Counted from the stretch's first letter, positions 26,841 to 36,009 are shown. The stretch is DNA of 64,000 nt from an uncultured Cycloclasticus sp. (GCA_913060865.1 CAJXTU010000011.1:26410-90409), one strand, 5' to 3'. Translations and numbers: made by a program. The notes: generated from the letters alone by a model not told the origin.

Positions 26841-28327
26841 TTATTCACACCCGGTATAAGAAGTTGAACCGCCTGCTGCGCCGTACCAACAGTAAGTTCG
26901 GTATTAAAACCAAAGTACACATTGGCTAATACCAACACCCACATAGGGATAAGCATCATCAACGGCGCTTCTTTTACTGCGGTGTTATGTTGTTCCATTT
27001 CACCCGTCGCTTTAAAGTACAACACTTCAACTATTTTCCAGACATAGATGACGGCTAATAAAGAACCGATTAAAATCACGCCGACGATGAGCCAGTTCTG
27101 TTGTTCAATCGCCGCAAGCACAAGATACCATTTGGATATAAAGCCTGCTGTCCCTGGCACACCAATTAAGCTAAGGCCACCAATCACAATGGCGGCAAAC
27201 GTCCATGGCATCTGTTTACCTAGGCCAGAGAAGTGCTCAAGACGGCTCGAACCAACACGATAAACCAAGGCACCAATCGCCATAAACAGGGCCCCTTTCA
27301 TCAACGCATGATTAAACAAATGTACTAAGGTGGCGGTGGCACCTAGCACACTACCTAGGCCAATACCGAGCATCATATAACCAATTTGAGCCACACTTGA
27401 ATAAGCCAATAAACGCTTACTATCTTTTTGATAAATGGCATAAAACGACATGCCTAAAATACCCATCACACACAGCAACAAGAACAACTCATCCGCTGGC
27501 GTGCTCTCAATAAAGGTAAAGCTAAACACCGTAAACACCATGCGCAACATCACATAAACCGCAACCTTCGTTGCCGTTGCCGCTAGAAAAATCGTAACGA
27601 CTGTAGGCGCATAAGTATACGCATTCGGTAACCAGACGTGTAACGGGAACAACGCCAGTTTTAACGCAAAGCCCACCATAATAAATGCAAACGCGGTATG
27701 AATGGTGCGGTGCTCATATAACTCGGGTAAACGTTGCGCTAAGTCTGCCATATTGAGTGTGCCCGTCATGGCATATAGCAAACCGACACCAATAATAAAA
27801 AATGTCGCGCCAATCGTACCCATAATCAAATATTGATAAGCCGCGGTGAGTGCCTGCCGCTTTTTACCTAAGCTGATTAAGGCATAAGATGACAATGATG
27901 AAATTTCTAAAAAGACAAATAGATTAAAAATGTCGCCTGTTTGTGCGATACCTAACAAGCCCGTCAGACACAACATAAAGGCCGCATAAAAAAGCGCGTG
28001 CTGCTGTTGCGGAATTTCTTTAATTACACTTTTCAGCGCATACGGCAAGGTGAGTGCTGCAATGCCTGAAACGATTAACGCCACTAAGGCATTGGCTGCA
28101 TCAATTCGATATTCAATGCCCCAAGGCGGCGCCCAACCACCGAGTTCATAACTGATGACATTACCCGTGTTGACATTCATTAATTGCCAGGCAGCCAAAT
28201 AAAAGACTGACCAACTCACTAAGGTGCTAACGGCCCAAGGTAAGCGTCCATTTGGTAACACAGCAACAATAGGCGCAGCGAGTAACGGTAAAACAACCAA
28301 CAGCAGGCTTAAATGGTTTTCTATCAC
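26837..28327 (-). CDS. mnhD: Na+/H+ antiporter subunit MnhD/MrpD
   Basis: The 496-residue NuoM/N-type subunit directly follows mnhC, the canonical position of MrpD. Key residues are Glu in VFLEISSLSSYAL (TM5), Lys in ALKLALFPLHVWLP (TM7) and Lys in ATKVAVYVML. The LMKGALFMAIGALVYR segment corresponds to the TM12 lysine region. It should form the cation/proton exchange module in the inner membrane. It overlaps its neighbours by 4 bases on both sides. Confidence 0.93.
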   Translation of the reverse strand: MIENHLSLLLVVLPLLAAPIVAVLPNGRLPWAVSTLVSWSVFYLAAWQLMNVNTGNVISYELGGWAPPWGIEYRIDAANALVALIVSGIAALTLPYALKSVIKEIPQQQHALFYAAFMLCLTGLLGIAQTGDIFNLFVFLEISSLSSYALISLGKKRQALTAAYQYLIMGTIGATFFIIGVGLLYAMTGTLNMADLAQRLPELYEHRTIHTAFAFIMVGFALKLALFPLHVWLPNAYTYAPTVVTIFLAATATKVAVYVMLRMVFTVFSFTFIESTPADELFLLLCVMGILGMSFYAIYQKDSKRLLAYSSVAQIGYMMLGIGLGSVLGATATLVHLFNHALMKGALFMAIGALVYRVGSSRLEHFSGLGKQMPWTFAAIVIGGLSLIGVPGTAGFISKWYLVLAAIEQQNWLIVGVILIGSLLAVIYVWKIVEVLYFKATGEMEQHNTAVKEAPLMMLIPMWVLVLANVYFGFNTELTVGTAQQAVQLLIPGVNK

Positions 28328-28680
28328 AACGATTGATCCTGATTATGAATATCATCTTCCTCAATGGTGCCGTACGCTTCCTTTATACGTACCACCAACG
28401 CTAAACCCAGTGCTGTGGTTGCAACACCCACGACAATAGCGGTAAGAATTAAAACATGCGGTAATGGGTTGGAATAAAGGTCAACCCCTTTTTCTATGAT
28501 GGGCGTTGCGCCGTCTTTCACATTACCGATGCTGATATAAAGTAAAAAGACTGACACCTGAAAAATATTCAAACCCACGATTTTTTTCACTAGGTTGCCA
28601 CGGCTAATAACCGTATAGAACCCTGCCATCATAATAATGATAACCATCCAGTAATTGTAATGCCCTAGAATCATGTCCAT
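28324..28680 (-). CDS. mnhC: Na+/H+ antiporter subunit MnhC
   Basis: The 118-residue, three-helix NuoK-like protein has the family core VGLNIFQVSVFLLYIS followed by DPLPHVLILTAIVVG-type sequence (here NPLPHVLILTAIVVG) and a hydrophilic tail. It provides one of the small membrane-embedded subunits beside MnhD. It overlaps mnhD by 4 bases. Confidence 0.93.
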   Translation of the reverse strand: MDMILGHYNYWMVIIIMMAGFYTVISRGNLVKKIVGLNIFQVSVFLLYISIGNVKDGATPIIEKGVDLYSNPLPHVLILTAIVVGVATTALGLALVVRIKEAYGTIEEDDIHNQDQSL

Positions 28681-28685
28681 ATAAC

Positions 28686-29159
28686 TTACTCTCGTTCCGA
28701 TTCAATTTTAGAATTCAGAACCGCTTGGCCTCGTTCCGCAAAGGTAAAGAAAATAATCAACATCACAGACATCACAGTCATGCCCACACCCAATTCAATC
28801 ACCAGAATTCCCAGATGCTGACCGGCCAGTTGTGATGAAGCTAAGACACCGTACTGTAAAAAATTACCACCCAATAGTATCGTTGCAGCACCCGTGCCAG
28901 CATAAATCAACACACCTAGGCTAGCCAGCAGGCGTAAAACATAAGGTGTAATAACTCTTTTGGCCTTATCAAGGCCAAACACTAGGCCATACAAAATGAT
29001 CGCGGCACTAAAAATAACACCTGCCTGAAAACCACCGCCCGGCCCAAAGTCGCCATGGAACTGCACGTAAAGTGCAAATAAAATAATTAATGGAATCAGG
29101 AACTTGGAAACGACACGTAAAATTAAATTATGCTTCACGATCACCGCCGTTCTTTTCAA
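28686..29159 (-). CDS. mnhB: Na+/H+ antiporter subunit MnhB
   Basis: The 157-residue protein has the diagnostic MnhB segment HGDFGPGGGFQAGVIFSAA and four transmembrane helices. It overlaps the upstream MrpA C-terminal-like gene by 32 bases and is 5 bases from mnhC. Length and motif are standard. Confidence 0.94.
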   Translation of the reverse strand: MKRTAVIVKHNLILRVVSKFLIPLIILFALYVQFHGDFGPGGGFQAGVIFSAAIILYGLVFGLDKAKRVITPYVLRLLASLGVLIYAGTGAATILLGGNFLQYGVLASSQLAGQHLGILVIELGVGMTVMSVMLIIFFTFAERGQAVLNSKIESERE

Positions 29160-29715
29160 TTTTAGATTTCACACGACGACGGCCACCAATAATTAACAGC
29201 ACAGCGATACCCGCAGTAAAAATCACGGTCACTTCGCCTAATGTATCAAAGCCACGATAACTCGCCAATACCGCGGTCACCACATTCGGCACGCCAGTTT
29301 CTGGCATACTTTTTTCCAAATAATATGGCGCAACGTGTAACTGTGACGGTGCATTAGGGTCACCAAAGCCAGGTAAGTTGTATGTACCATAAATTAACAA
29401 CGCCCCTGTTATAAAGACAACACTTAAAGGAAGCCAAGGTTTATGTGTGGGTGCTTTTTCTTCTTTATCCGCCTCTGCTGGTGTATAGGTTAACGCCAAC
29501 GTTGCTAACATGAGTACGGTTGATATACCTGCACCAACCGCCGCTTCAGTGAATGCCACATCAGCAGCATCCATTACTACAAATAGCCCTGCCGATAAAA
29601 AACTAAATCCACTGAATAACATTACGACAGCGAATAAACTTCGCATACGAATAATAGCTACTGCATGTATCGCAATAAGACTTAACAAAGTGATATCAAC
29701 AATATTATCAATCAT
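29128..29715 (-). CDS. Standalone MrpA C-terminal-like subunit (DUF4040/MbhE-like)
   Basis: The 195-residue protein combines a DUF4040 region (ADVAFTEAAVGAGISTVL, about 50-68) with the MrpA tail VTAVLASYRGFDTLGEVTVIFTAGIAVLL (about 143-172). In canonical Mrp operons these form the end of the about 800-residue MrpA. Here they are a separate gene and the ND5-like front half is absent from this position. It therefore represents a split MrpA, as in some cyanobacterial and archaeal operons. Confidence 0.87.
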   Translation of the reverse strand: MIDNIVDITLLSLIAIHAVAIIRMRSLFAVVMLFSGFSFLSAGLFVVMDAADVAFTEAAVGAGISTVLMLATLALTYTPAEADKEEKAPTHKPWLPLSVVFITGALLIYGTYNLPGFGDPNAPSQLHVAPYYLEKSMPETGVPNVVTAVLASYRGFDTLGEVTVIFTAGIAVLLIIGGRRRVKSKIEKNGGDREA

Positions 29716-30047
29716 TGCTTATCCAGCTGTTCTGAATTATCAATATCATCATTTGAAAGCACCGGCTTAAGCCCGCCCAGCATGGCCGCATTAGCTAATA
29801 GGTGTGATGAGGTTGGACTGGTAAAAAATATAAACACAAAAATTAAAAATAATTTAATACTGGCTATGGTTAGACCAGCCTGAAAACCCAGCCCTAATAA
29901 AAATAATGCCGCACATAATGTATCGGTGATACCTACCGCATGAAGTCGTGTATAAAAATCAGGAAAACGGTGCATCCCAACACCACCAACAATTCCAAGT
30001 AAACCGCCTAACGTCAGACAAATCCAGCTGAGTATTTCTATCATCAT
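29712..30047 (-). CDS. mnhG: Na+/H+ antiporter subunit MnhG
   Basis: The 111-residue, three-helix protein has the MnhG signature MHRFPDFYTRLHAVGITDTL and a PTSSHLLANAA motif. Both ends overlap neighbouring genes by 4 bases. It is a small structural subunit of the Mrp complex. Confidence 0.93.
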   Translation of the reverse strand: MMIEILSWICLTLGGLLGIVGGVGMHRFPDFYTRLHAVGITDTLCAALFLLGLGFQAGLTIASIKLFLIFVFIFFTSPTSSHLLANAAMLGGLKPVLSNDDIDNSEQLDKQ

Positions 30048-30349
30048 TTGTCATTCACCTCTTGCTGATTATCAACCGAGGTCTCACCATCAGTATAAAG
30101 GTTCCCCTGCTCGATTAATTTTAAAACAGCAACAACACCAATAAAATTAATCAAGGTATAAACCAGCGCAATATCAAGCAAGTCATGTCGGTCCGTTAAA
30201 AAAGCAAATACGGCTATAAGCAAAATTGTTTTAGTACCTATCATATTCATTGCTGCAATACGGTCGTAAACTGTTGGGCCTAACAAGGCACGCACAAGCG
30301 CCAGTAAAATAGTTATTAGAATGGCAATAATCGCAACGGTAAACATCAT
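30044..30349 (-). CDS. mnhF: Na+/H+ antiporter subunit MnhF
   Basis: The 101-residue, three-helix subunit has the family core GPTVYDRIAAMNMIGTK and DIALVYTLINFIG. It overlaps mnhE and mnhG by 4 bases each. Confidence 0.93.
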   Translation of the reverse strand: MMFTVAIIAILITILLALVRALLGPTVYDRIAAMNMIGTKTILLIAVFAFLTDRHDLLDIALVYTLINFIGVVAVLKLIEQGNLYTDGETSVDNQQEVNDK

Positions 30350-30825
30350 GAAAATAACTCCCCATTCTCAGGAACCGCCTTTACCATGTCGCTTTTTTGT
30401 AAATCCTCTGCGCCTTCTTTACTTAAGGCATGAACTTTTATTTCATCATCAGATAATTCCAACGTAACAGTTCCCGGTGTGAGTGTTATTGAGTTGGCAT
30501 AAATCACTTTGCCTAACGCTGTTTTTTTAATGGCAGGAAGCGTCATCACTTGCGGACTAATATTGACACGTCCTGGCGTGAGAATTCTTTTTATAACATC
30601 AACGTTTGCTTTAAGAATTTCTTTGCCAAGATAAAAATAATACCCCAGTAGGCGCCAACTCAAGTGAAAAGGGTAACTCTCGTGATCAATAATACTCATT
30701 CGTTTGGCTAGGTAAACAGTGAGCATCGTTGAGAGCACACCAAATGTAAGCAGTAACGTTCCGGTATGCCCTGAAAGCATAAACCAAAACAGAAAAATCA
30801 GGCAGGCCGTAACAATTGTCCTCAT
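30346..30825 (-). CDS. mnhE: Na+/H+ antiporter subunit MnhE, first gene of the operon
   Basis: The 159-residue MnhE has two N-terminal helices and a cytosolic domain with the hallmark ANSITLTPGTVTLEL stretch. It is the first of ten overlapping minus-strand genes (E, F, G, A-C-terminal, B, C, D, D-like, small, D-like). The promoter must lie in 30826-31389. GAGAAG precedes the ATG. Confidence 0.93.
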   Translation of the reverse strand: MRTIVTACLIFLFWFMLSGHTGTLLLTFGVLSTMLTVYLAKRMSIIDHESYPFHLSWRLLGYYFYLGKEILKANVDVIKRILTPGRVNISPQVMTLPAIKKTALGKVIYANSITLTPGTVTLELSDDEIKVHALSKEGAEDLQKSDMVKAVPENGELFS

Positions 30826-31389
30826 TATTTTTTACTTCTCATTTCCGTTAGCTTAAACAAGTTGCATCACACGATTCAAAAGTCGCGCTTGTATTTATTG
30901 TTTTCATTGACTTTATAATCCTACAAGTTATGAGTAAATGTAAGTATAAAGTTCTATTAACAATACATTAGAACCTTAGTTACGTAAGGTCGCTTTTATT
31001 AAATTTAAAACTGCCTAGGGTACTAACTCATTGGTGTTAAAAACACGCCATCAAAATTATTTCGCACCCTCACCTTCTATTTATACCGATGAACAAATAT
31101 CAGGATGCGCATCTACTGCCCGTCTAATATTTACAGAATATTCTATGCTCATCATTATGATTGAGTACACAGTCAGCCAAACATTATGGGGTAAACTCTT
31201 ATTGTAGCTAACTATCAGCACAAAGTGCCACTTTGAACTTATCAAAATCATTTGAGAACTTGATGACCGGCATACAAGATACCGTTTATAGTCGCTTTTT
31301 CATGATACGATTTAAGCATATTATGGTTTAGGTGACTCTCTCTCCTGATAATGAAAAATAACTAATTTATGTAACGGGGCCGAGCTAAT
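30826..31389. other. Intergenic region between the Mrp operon and the Lon-like gene
   Basis: This 564-base divergent region must hold the promoters of mnhE (minus) and the Lon-like gene (plus). It is AT-rich with no open frame of note, no clear terminator and no repeat I can support. TATAAT-like strings occur near 30911 but without a convincing -35 partner. Confidence 0.4.
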
Positions 31390-33789
31390 ATGAAAACATC
31401 AAATTGCGCACATAAGCTGACTCCAGAGCAATTAACAAAACAAGTTCAAGCAGATCAGTTAAATTTCGACCCACTGACCCCACCCCCAGAATTTAATCAA
31501 ATCCTTGGGCAACCAAGAGCGACACGTGCGCTTGAATTTGGTGCTAGCATAAAAGAAACCGGCTACAACCTATATGTTGCAGGTGAAACAGGTACAGGTC
31601 GAACCCAATACATAATAAATTACTTAGAACCCATCGCTACCTACGGCAACACGCCAGATGAGTGGCTTTACGTCAATAACTTTGACAACCCATCTGAACC
31701 ACGTTGTCTAAAGCTTCCTGAACATCAGGGGAAAAAACTACTGACAGAAATTGAGCAGTTAATTGAGTCACTCTTAGCGACCTTTCCTGCTGTCTTCGAA
31801 CACCCTTCTTATTTACAGAAAAAGAATACCATCCAACGTCTCTATGACGATGCTTACGAAAAAGCCATCTCGATAATTGAGCGTTCAGCAGCATCCAAAA
31901 ATATAGCCCTTTTTCGTGATAATAATGCCATCACTTTTACACCCATTATTAATGGTGAAATTGCCGATGAAGCGGCTTTTGCTCAAATGGATGAAATAGA
32001 GAGAGAAGTATTTCACGAAAATGTTATTGTCCTAGAAGATCAAGTTAGTGATGCCTTGTTAGAGCTTCCACAATGGCAACGAAACTTAAATGAGAAGTTA
32101 CAATTACTTAATCAACAAACCATCAATCAATCTCTAAAACCTCTATTTGAGAACTTGCAACAAACCTACCAAGGTGATGCAGGCGTTCTACTTTATTTTG
32201 CACAAATTAAAAACCACTTACCAAAAGTCATCAGTGAAAACTTTGGCAATTCAAGTGACGATGAAGCTAGCAAACTACTCAGTAGCAGACGACAGCTTTT
32301 GACTAGCCTGTACAAGCCAAACCTTTTGACACATTCAAGTTTAAAGCCGGGGCGACCCATTATCTTTGAGTCCAACCCCAGTTATTCAAACTTATTCGGG
32401 CAAATTAACTTCTCTCCCGATAAGGATTCCTCAACCGTGGATTTCCAACATATTGTTGCCGGCGCTTTGCATCGCGCAAACGGAGGCTACTTAATACTGG
32501 ATGTTGAAAAATTAATGATTGACCCTGCACTCTGGCAATCACTTAAACGTGCCATACGTGAAGGTAAAATCACCACTGAAATTACGTTTAATGAAGTCGC
32601 ACTCGGTCACCCGTTCTGTATAAAACCAGAACCCATTCCTCTCAACTTAAAAGTCATCTTGATTGGCCCACGTGATGTCTATTATGCTCTAGCGCAATTT
32701 GATCGAGACTTTGATGAACTTTTTCAAGTTTTTGTCGATTTCAGTGCTGAGTTTGATGTCAGCCCAGAAAACCTTCAACAGTTTGCATACTTACTTCATT
32801 TAAAAGCGACTGCGTCAGGTATTGCTGAACTAACCCCAAGCGCCATCGCGCTCATGGCTGAGTACAGCTGTCGTCTTGCTGAAAACCAGCTTAAGCTATC
32901 TGCCAAAATTGACCACATCATGGAAATAGTGAGTGAAGCAAATTACCATAGGGCGCAAGCCCGTTATGAAAAGGTGGATGTTCAACATATTCATCAAGCA
33001 TTAGAAGCTCGCCAATATCGAAATGCCCGCCTTCGCGATCGTACCTTAGAAGATGTTTTATCTGGAACGATGCGCATTGCGACAACTGGCTTAGCCTGCG
33101 GGCAAGTGAATGGCTTATCTATTATTCAAGTGGGCGAAACAAGGTTTGGCAGCCCGATTCGTATAACCGCCACAGTGCATCCAGGTACCTCTGGTGTTGT
33201 AGACATTGAGCGCGAAGTTGAACTCGGCATGGCTGTGCACTCTAAAGGCGTCCTGTTGTTATCGGGCTATCTTAGCGGGCGCTATGCAAAGGACTTTCCC
33301 CTAGCCATTACGGCACATATCGCTATTGAGCAATCTTACGGTTTTATTGACGGTGATAGCGCCTCGTTGGCCGAGTTGTGCGCATTGCTATCTGCCTTAG
33401 TTGATACTCCACTACGTCAAGATATTGCAGTAACAGGCTCTGTTAGCCAACTTGGAGAGGTTCAAGCAGTCGGTGGTGTTAACGAGAAAATTGAAGGTTT
33501 TTTTGATATTTGTAAAGCTCGCGGACTAACCGGCTCCCAAGGCGTTATTATTCCCTCAACAAATCAAATCAATTTAATGCTCTCACAAGAGGTTATTGAT
33601 GCTGTCAAAAATGAAAAATTCACCCTCTATACGGCTAAATCTGTAGATGAAGCCATGGGCTTACTCACAGGCCAAGATATGGGCGAAAAGACCCCCGATG
33701 GAAACTTCCCTATCGACACCATCAACCAAAAAATTATCGACCAACTCCGACACTTTGCGAAATTAACCGAAAAAACGCGATTAAGCTAG
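31390..33789 (+). CDS. Lon-like ATP-dependent protease (LonB/YcbZ type)
   Basis: The 799-residue protein has an N-terminal AAA_32-type domain with a P-loop variant GETGTGRT (Arg where Lys is usual), a helical insertion (about 130-310) and the LHRANGGYLILDVEKL Walker B-like region. A C-terminal Lon protease domain follows (about 560-775). Its Ser-Lys dyad is in DGDSASLAEL and VNEKIEGF. This is the architecture of YcbZ-type Lon homologues rather than LonA; there is no LonA N-domain. The substrate is unknown. It is not evidently in an operon; a decayed gene follows. Confidence 0.92.
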   Translation: MKTSNCAHKLTPEQLTKQVQADQLNFDPLTPPPEFNQILGQPRATRALEFGASIKETGYNLYVAGETGTGRTQYIINYLEPIATYGNTPDEWLYVNNFDNPSEPRCLKLPEHQGKKLLTEIEQLIESLLATFPAVFEHPSYLQKKNTIQRLYDDAYEKAISIIERSAASKNIALFRDNNAITFTPIINGEIADEAAFAQMDEIEREVFHENVIVLEDQVSDALLELPQWQRNLNEKLQLLNQQTINQSLKPLFENLQQTYQGDAGVLLYFAQIKNHLPKVISENFGNSSDDEASKLLSSRRQLLTSLYKPNLLTHSSLKPGRPIIFESNPSYSNLFGQINFSPDKDSSTVDFQHIVAGALHRANGGYLILDVEKLMIDPALWQSLKRAIREGKITTEITFNEVALGHPFCIKPEPIPLNLKVILIGPRDVYYALAQFDRDFDELFQVFVDFSAEFDVSPENLQQFAYLLHLKATASGIAELTPSAIALMAEYSCRLAENQLKLSAKIDHIMEIVSEANYHRAQARYEKVDVQHIHQALEARQYRNARLRDRTLEDVLSGTMRIATTGLACGQVNGLSIIQVGETRFGSPIRITATVHPGTSGVVDIEREVELGMAVHSKGVLLLSGYLSGRYAKDFPLAITAHIAIEQSYGFIDGDSASLAELCALLSALVDTPLRQDIAVTGSVSQLGEVQAVGGVNEKIEGFFDICKARGLTGSQGVIIPSTNQINLMLSQEVIDAVKNEKFTLYTAKSVDEAMGLLTGQDMGEKTPDGNFPIDTINQKIIDQLRHFAKLTEKTRLS

Positions 33790-33818
33790 TTAAGGCTTCT
33801 AAGAAAACTATCAACTAG

Positions 33819-33953
33819 ATGATACTGCCTGAACTCTGCCACATTGCTGAACACAGCGACAGGTTCTGGCGCTTACTGACCGAAGTAATGCCAAATTGGA
33901 AGCAAATCAAGTCAACATTAGACACTCAGGCAGAGCTCTATTTAAATAAATAG
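33819..33953 (+). pseudogene. C-terminal remnant of a YgjP-like metallohydrolase, copy 1
   Basis: The 44 codons read LPELCHIAEHSDRFW, then LLTEVMPNWKQIKSTLD. This matches the C-terminal zinc-site region of YgjP/DUF45 proteins (HELCHLxxxNHSxRFWxLL). The first metal-binding His is already Pro, there is an in-frame stop just upstream and the first two thirds of the gene are missing. It is therefore a relic. It precedes the truncated rimK copy; a similar relic precedes the intact one (about 43014-43146). The rest of 33954-34401 shows only an inverted repeat. Confidence 0.75.
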
Positions 33954-34066
33954 CTTTTCAAATAAAAAGGGGCTAAAAATGTCTTTTCTGGATTTTTTTT
34001 GGGTAAACCAAGATACTCAAAAGTTAGCAACACAAACCATCATTGCAACACTAGCCCATCCCCCCT

Positions 34067-34096
34067 CATAAAACATGACGATTAAGTCGTTTTATG
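34067..34096. repeat. Short imperfect inverted repeat
   Basis: CATAAAAC-(AT)-GAC pairs with GTC-GTTTTATG across a 6-base loop, with one 2-base bulge. It is not followed by a T run, so a terminator is not supported on the plus strand. It lies between the ygjP relic and the rimK fragment. Confidence 0.35.
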
Positions 34097-34401
34097 CGGG
34101 AAACCGGCTATTAGTTTATCCACCCTGACCTTAACTTTTTAAGTATGTTTTGTCAGCAAACTCTCCAATATTGCGACTATCTTATTGCTTTGAAGCGCAT
34201 AAAAAAACCAAAGCCATTCAGTTGTTTAAATGCCTTATCAGAGCGCTCTTTACACATTGATGCTTTCAAGCTAATCAATGCATAAGTGATTGAAAATACG
34301 AGCCTTTATATTGCCAAAATTTTATACATCTTTAAATCAATATTTATCTGTTACACTTCAATTCAATTGTCGATTTTTGAGCTGAAATTAAGGAACATTT
34401 T

Positions 34402-34919
34402 ATGAAACTTGCTATTTTATCGTGTGGGCCAAATTCTTATAGTACAAGACGTTTAAAAGAAGCGGCACTTCAAAGAGGGCATGATGTTAAGGTGTTGAAC
34501 ACACTTAAATTTGCCATTGATTTACAACAAGGGATCCCAGACCTCTACTACCGGCAAAAGGTATTAAGTAGTTACGATGCTGTATTACCACGGATAGGGG
34601 CATCAATTACTTACTACGGCACGGCTGTTGTGCGTCAGTTTCAAGAAATGGGTGTTTTTTGTGCGAATACGGCACATGGCATCTCCAATTCACGTGATAA
34701 GCTACGTAGTTTACAAATCTTAAGTCGTCACCACATCGGCATCCCTAGAACAACGTTTTTGCGAGATAAAAAAGATGTTATTCCTGCCATCGAGCGAGTC
34801 GGTGGAGCACCTGTCGTCATTAAATTAATTGAAGGCACCCAAGGTATTGGCGTTCTATTGGCAGAGTCAATGAAGGCCGCTGAATCTATTATCGAACTCT
34901 TACAAAGCCAAAAGCAAAA
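34402..34919 (+). repeat. Direct repeat, left copy (rimK 5' segment)
   Basis: The left copy of a 518-base direct repeat with 43327-43844, in the same orientation, 8925 bases apart. Bases 34609-34919 are identical to 43534-43844. Recombination between the copies would remove the istA relic and the hemH-to-cbiX cluster. Confidence 0.95.
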
Positions 34920-34935
34920 GGTCTGGCGGGAATAA
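34402..34935 (+). pseudogene. Truncated duplicate of rimK (N-terminal 172 residues)
   Basis: Residues 1-172 match the RimK at 43327 almost completely (differences Asp/Asn and Ile/Val), covering the pre-ATP-grasp domain and the start of the ATP-grasp fold. At 34919/34920 the similarity stops within GCAAAA and the sequence switches to istA DNA, adding five foreign residues before a stop. The catalytic C-terminal part and the RCK_C domain are absent, so no active ligase is expected. The 5' 207 bases differ from the intact copy at 24 positions, mostly third codon positions, whereas the last 311 are identical. Confidence 0.9.
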
Positions 34936-35665
34936 TGACGGTATTGTAATGTGTTGCCAGTTGTTGATAAGTTGGATTTAGATCAGGTTCATATCGGCAG
35001 GGTTTGGTAACCGCACTTTTAAGGTTGTCAGGAATGACCAGCTCTGGCACACCATCCAGAAACTCAAAACAACGGGCATGACTCATGACCCAATCTTCAA
35101 GCTTTTGGCTGTACGTGGCTTCCGCATACGTGTAATTTGATGCGCCCATAACGGCGACAAACACTTAGGGGGTAAGGCACTCACCGGTACTAGTGCCCAC
35201 AATACTCATGGTGGGTCCACAGTAATCAACAAACAGTTTTTCACCTGCCTTGTGATTTTGCCGCATAGAAGGTTTTTGGCATTTAAGCCATGCCTTGTAC
35301 TGGCGGCAGAAGTGGGTGTAACTGTAAAAACCTTCCACGTGCCGCTCTTTATATTCCTCCCAAAGCAGTAACAACGTCATCGTTTTGGGTCGTAATTCTT
35401 GTTGAACCAATGACCAGTCAGGCATGGTGAAACCTTTTAACCGAGGCTTTGTTTTGAAGAACGCCTGCTGCAAAGAATGATCACTCCACTTTTGATCAAG
35501 CGGCCAAGAAGTAATACCAAGTTCTGCTGATTGGCGGGAATATTTAGAAACAATGGAGGGTGAAACAGATAGGCTACTAGCTATCTGACGATGACTGAGT
35601 TGACAGCCGTATTTTAGTCTTAAAATCTCTTTAAGTTTACGCATTGAAATGGGTACCGTTGGCAT
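34920..35665 (-). pseudogene. istA: IS21-family transposase istA, interrupted and truncated
   Basis: The N-terminal helix-turn-helix (LSHRQIASSLSVSPSIVSKY) is followed by the integrase core (KLFVDYCGP with the first Asp; [31 protein letters not shown] with the second Asp). The frame carries a TAA at 35165-35167, where IstA proteins usually have Gln before VFVAV. The protein ends after VIIPARPF at the junction with rimK, so the last catalytic Glu region and istB are missing. Two separate open readings (35165-35665 and 34889-35164) are thus halves of one dead gene. Confidence 0.88.
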
Positions 35666-35780
35666 AGTTATTCTCCTCCTAAAAAATGAAAAGAATAACG
35701 GTTAAAAGTACCTACTGGTTAGACCAAAAAATGTGAAAATCGAACGATACCATTCAAGCCGACCACTCAATACCATTTTG
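34920..35780 (-). mobile_element. Left-end remnant of an IS21-family element
   Basis: The remnant consists of istA plus its upstream end. Its inner boundary at 34919/34920 is a deletion junction with the rimK fragment, not a natural end. The other boundary is estimated from the start of the repeated sequence near 35740-35780. The minus strand there reads GGTATTGAGTGGTCGG and GAATGGTATCG, related to the tandem units to the right. No istB and no second end were found. Confidence 0.6.
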
Positions 35781-35789
35781 ACCGAAAAG

Positions 35790-35873
35790 TGATCGGCATC
35801 GATGGTATTGAGTGATCGCGATGGATAGTATTAGGTGATCGGCTTAGATGGTATTAGGTGATCGCGATGCATG
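35790..35873 (+). repeat. 23-bp tandem repeats, 3.6 units, IS21-end-like
   Basis: Units start at 35790, 35813, 35836 and 35859. Each begins TGATCG, contains GATGG or GATAG and ends GTATTRRG. The units alternate in the TGATCGGC and TGATCGCGATG forms. Reverse-complement relatives occur at about 35741-35778. Repeated transposase-binding sites are a feature of IS21-family ends, so this is probably such an end in opposite orientation to the istA relic. Confidence 0.65.
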
Positions 35874-35882
35874 TGGGTTAAG

Positions 35883-36009
35883 GCATAAGCTGCGACTAGC
35901 AACCCTTACATTTACTGGGCTCATGGACTTCATTAACCGTTTGTTTGCGACTAAATAGAAGCATAAGGTGCGACTTTACCCGTGAAAAGCGGCATAAGGT
36001 GCGACTTTA
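35883..36009 (+). repeat. Three copies of a GCATAAGGTGCGAC motif
   Basis: GCATAAGCTGCGACT occurs at 35883; GCATAAGGTGCGACTTTA occurs exactly at 35961 and again at 35992, 31 bases apart. No gene accounts for them. They resemble terminal repeats of another mobile element, but no transposase remains. From 36010 to 36251 I see nothing else I can support. Confidence 0.6.

Noticed and set aside
33979..34071. 30-codon reading beginning MSFLDFFW
   Set aside because: Too short, no homology recognised, no neighbour coupling. Probably chance within decayed sequence.
35790..36009. CRISPR-like array
   Set aside because: The 23-bp units are contiguous without unique spacers, and the 18-bp copies are too few. 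No cas genes are present.
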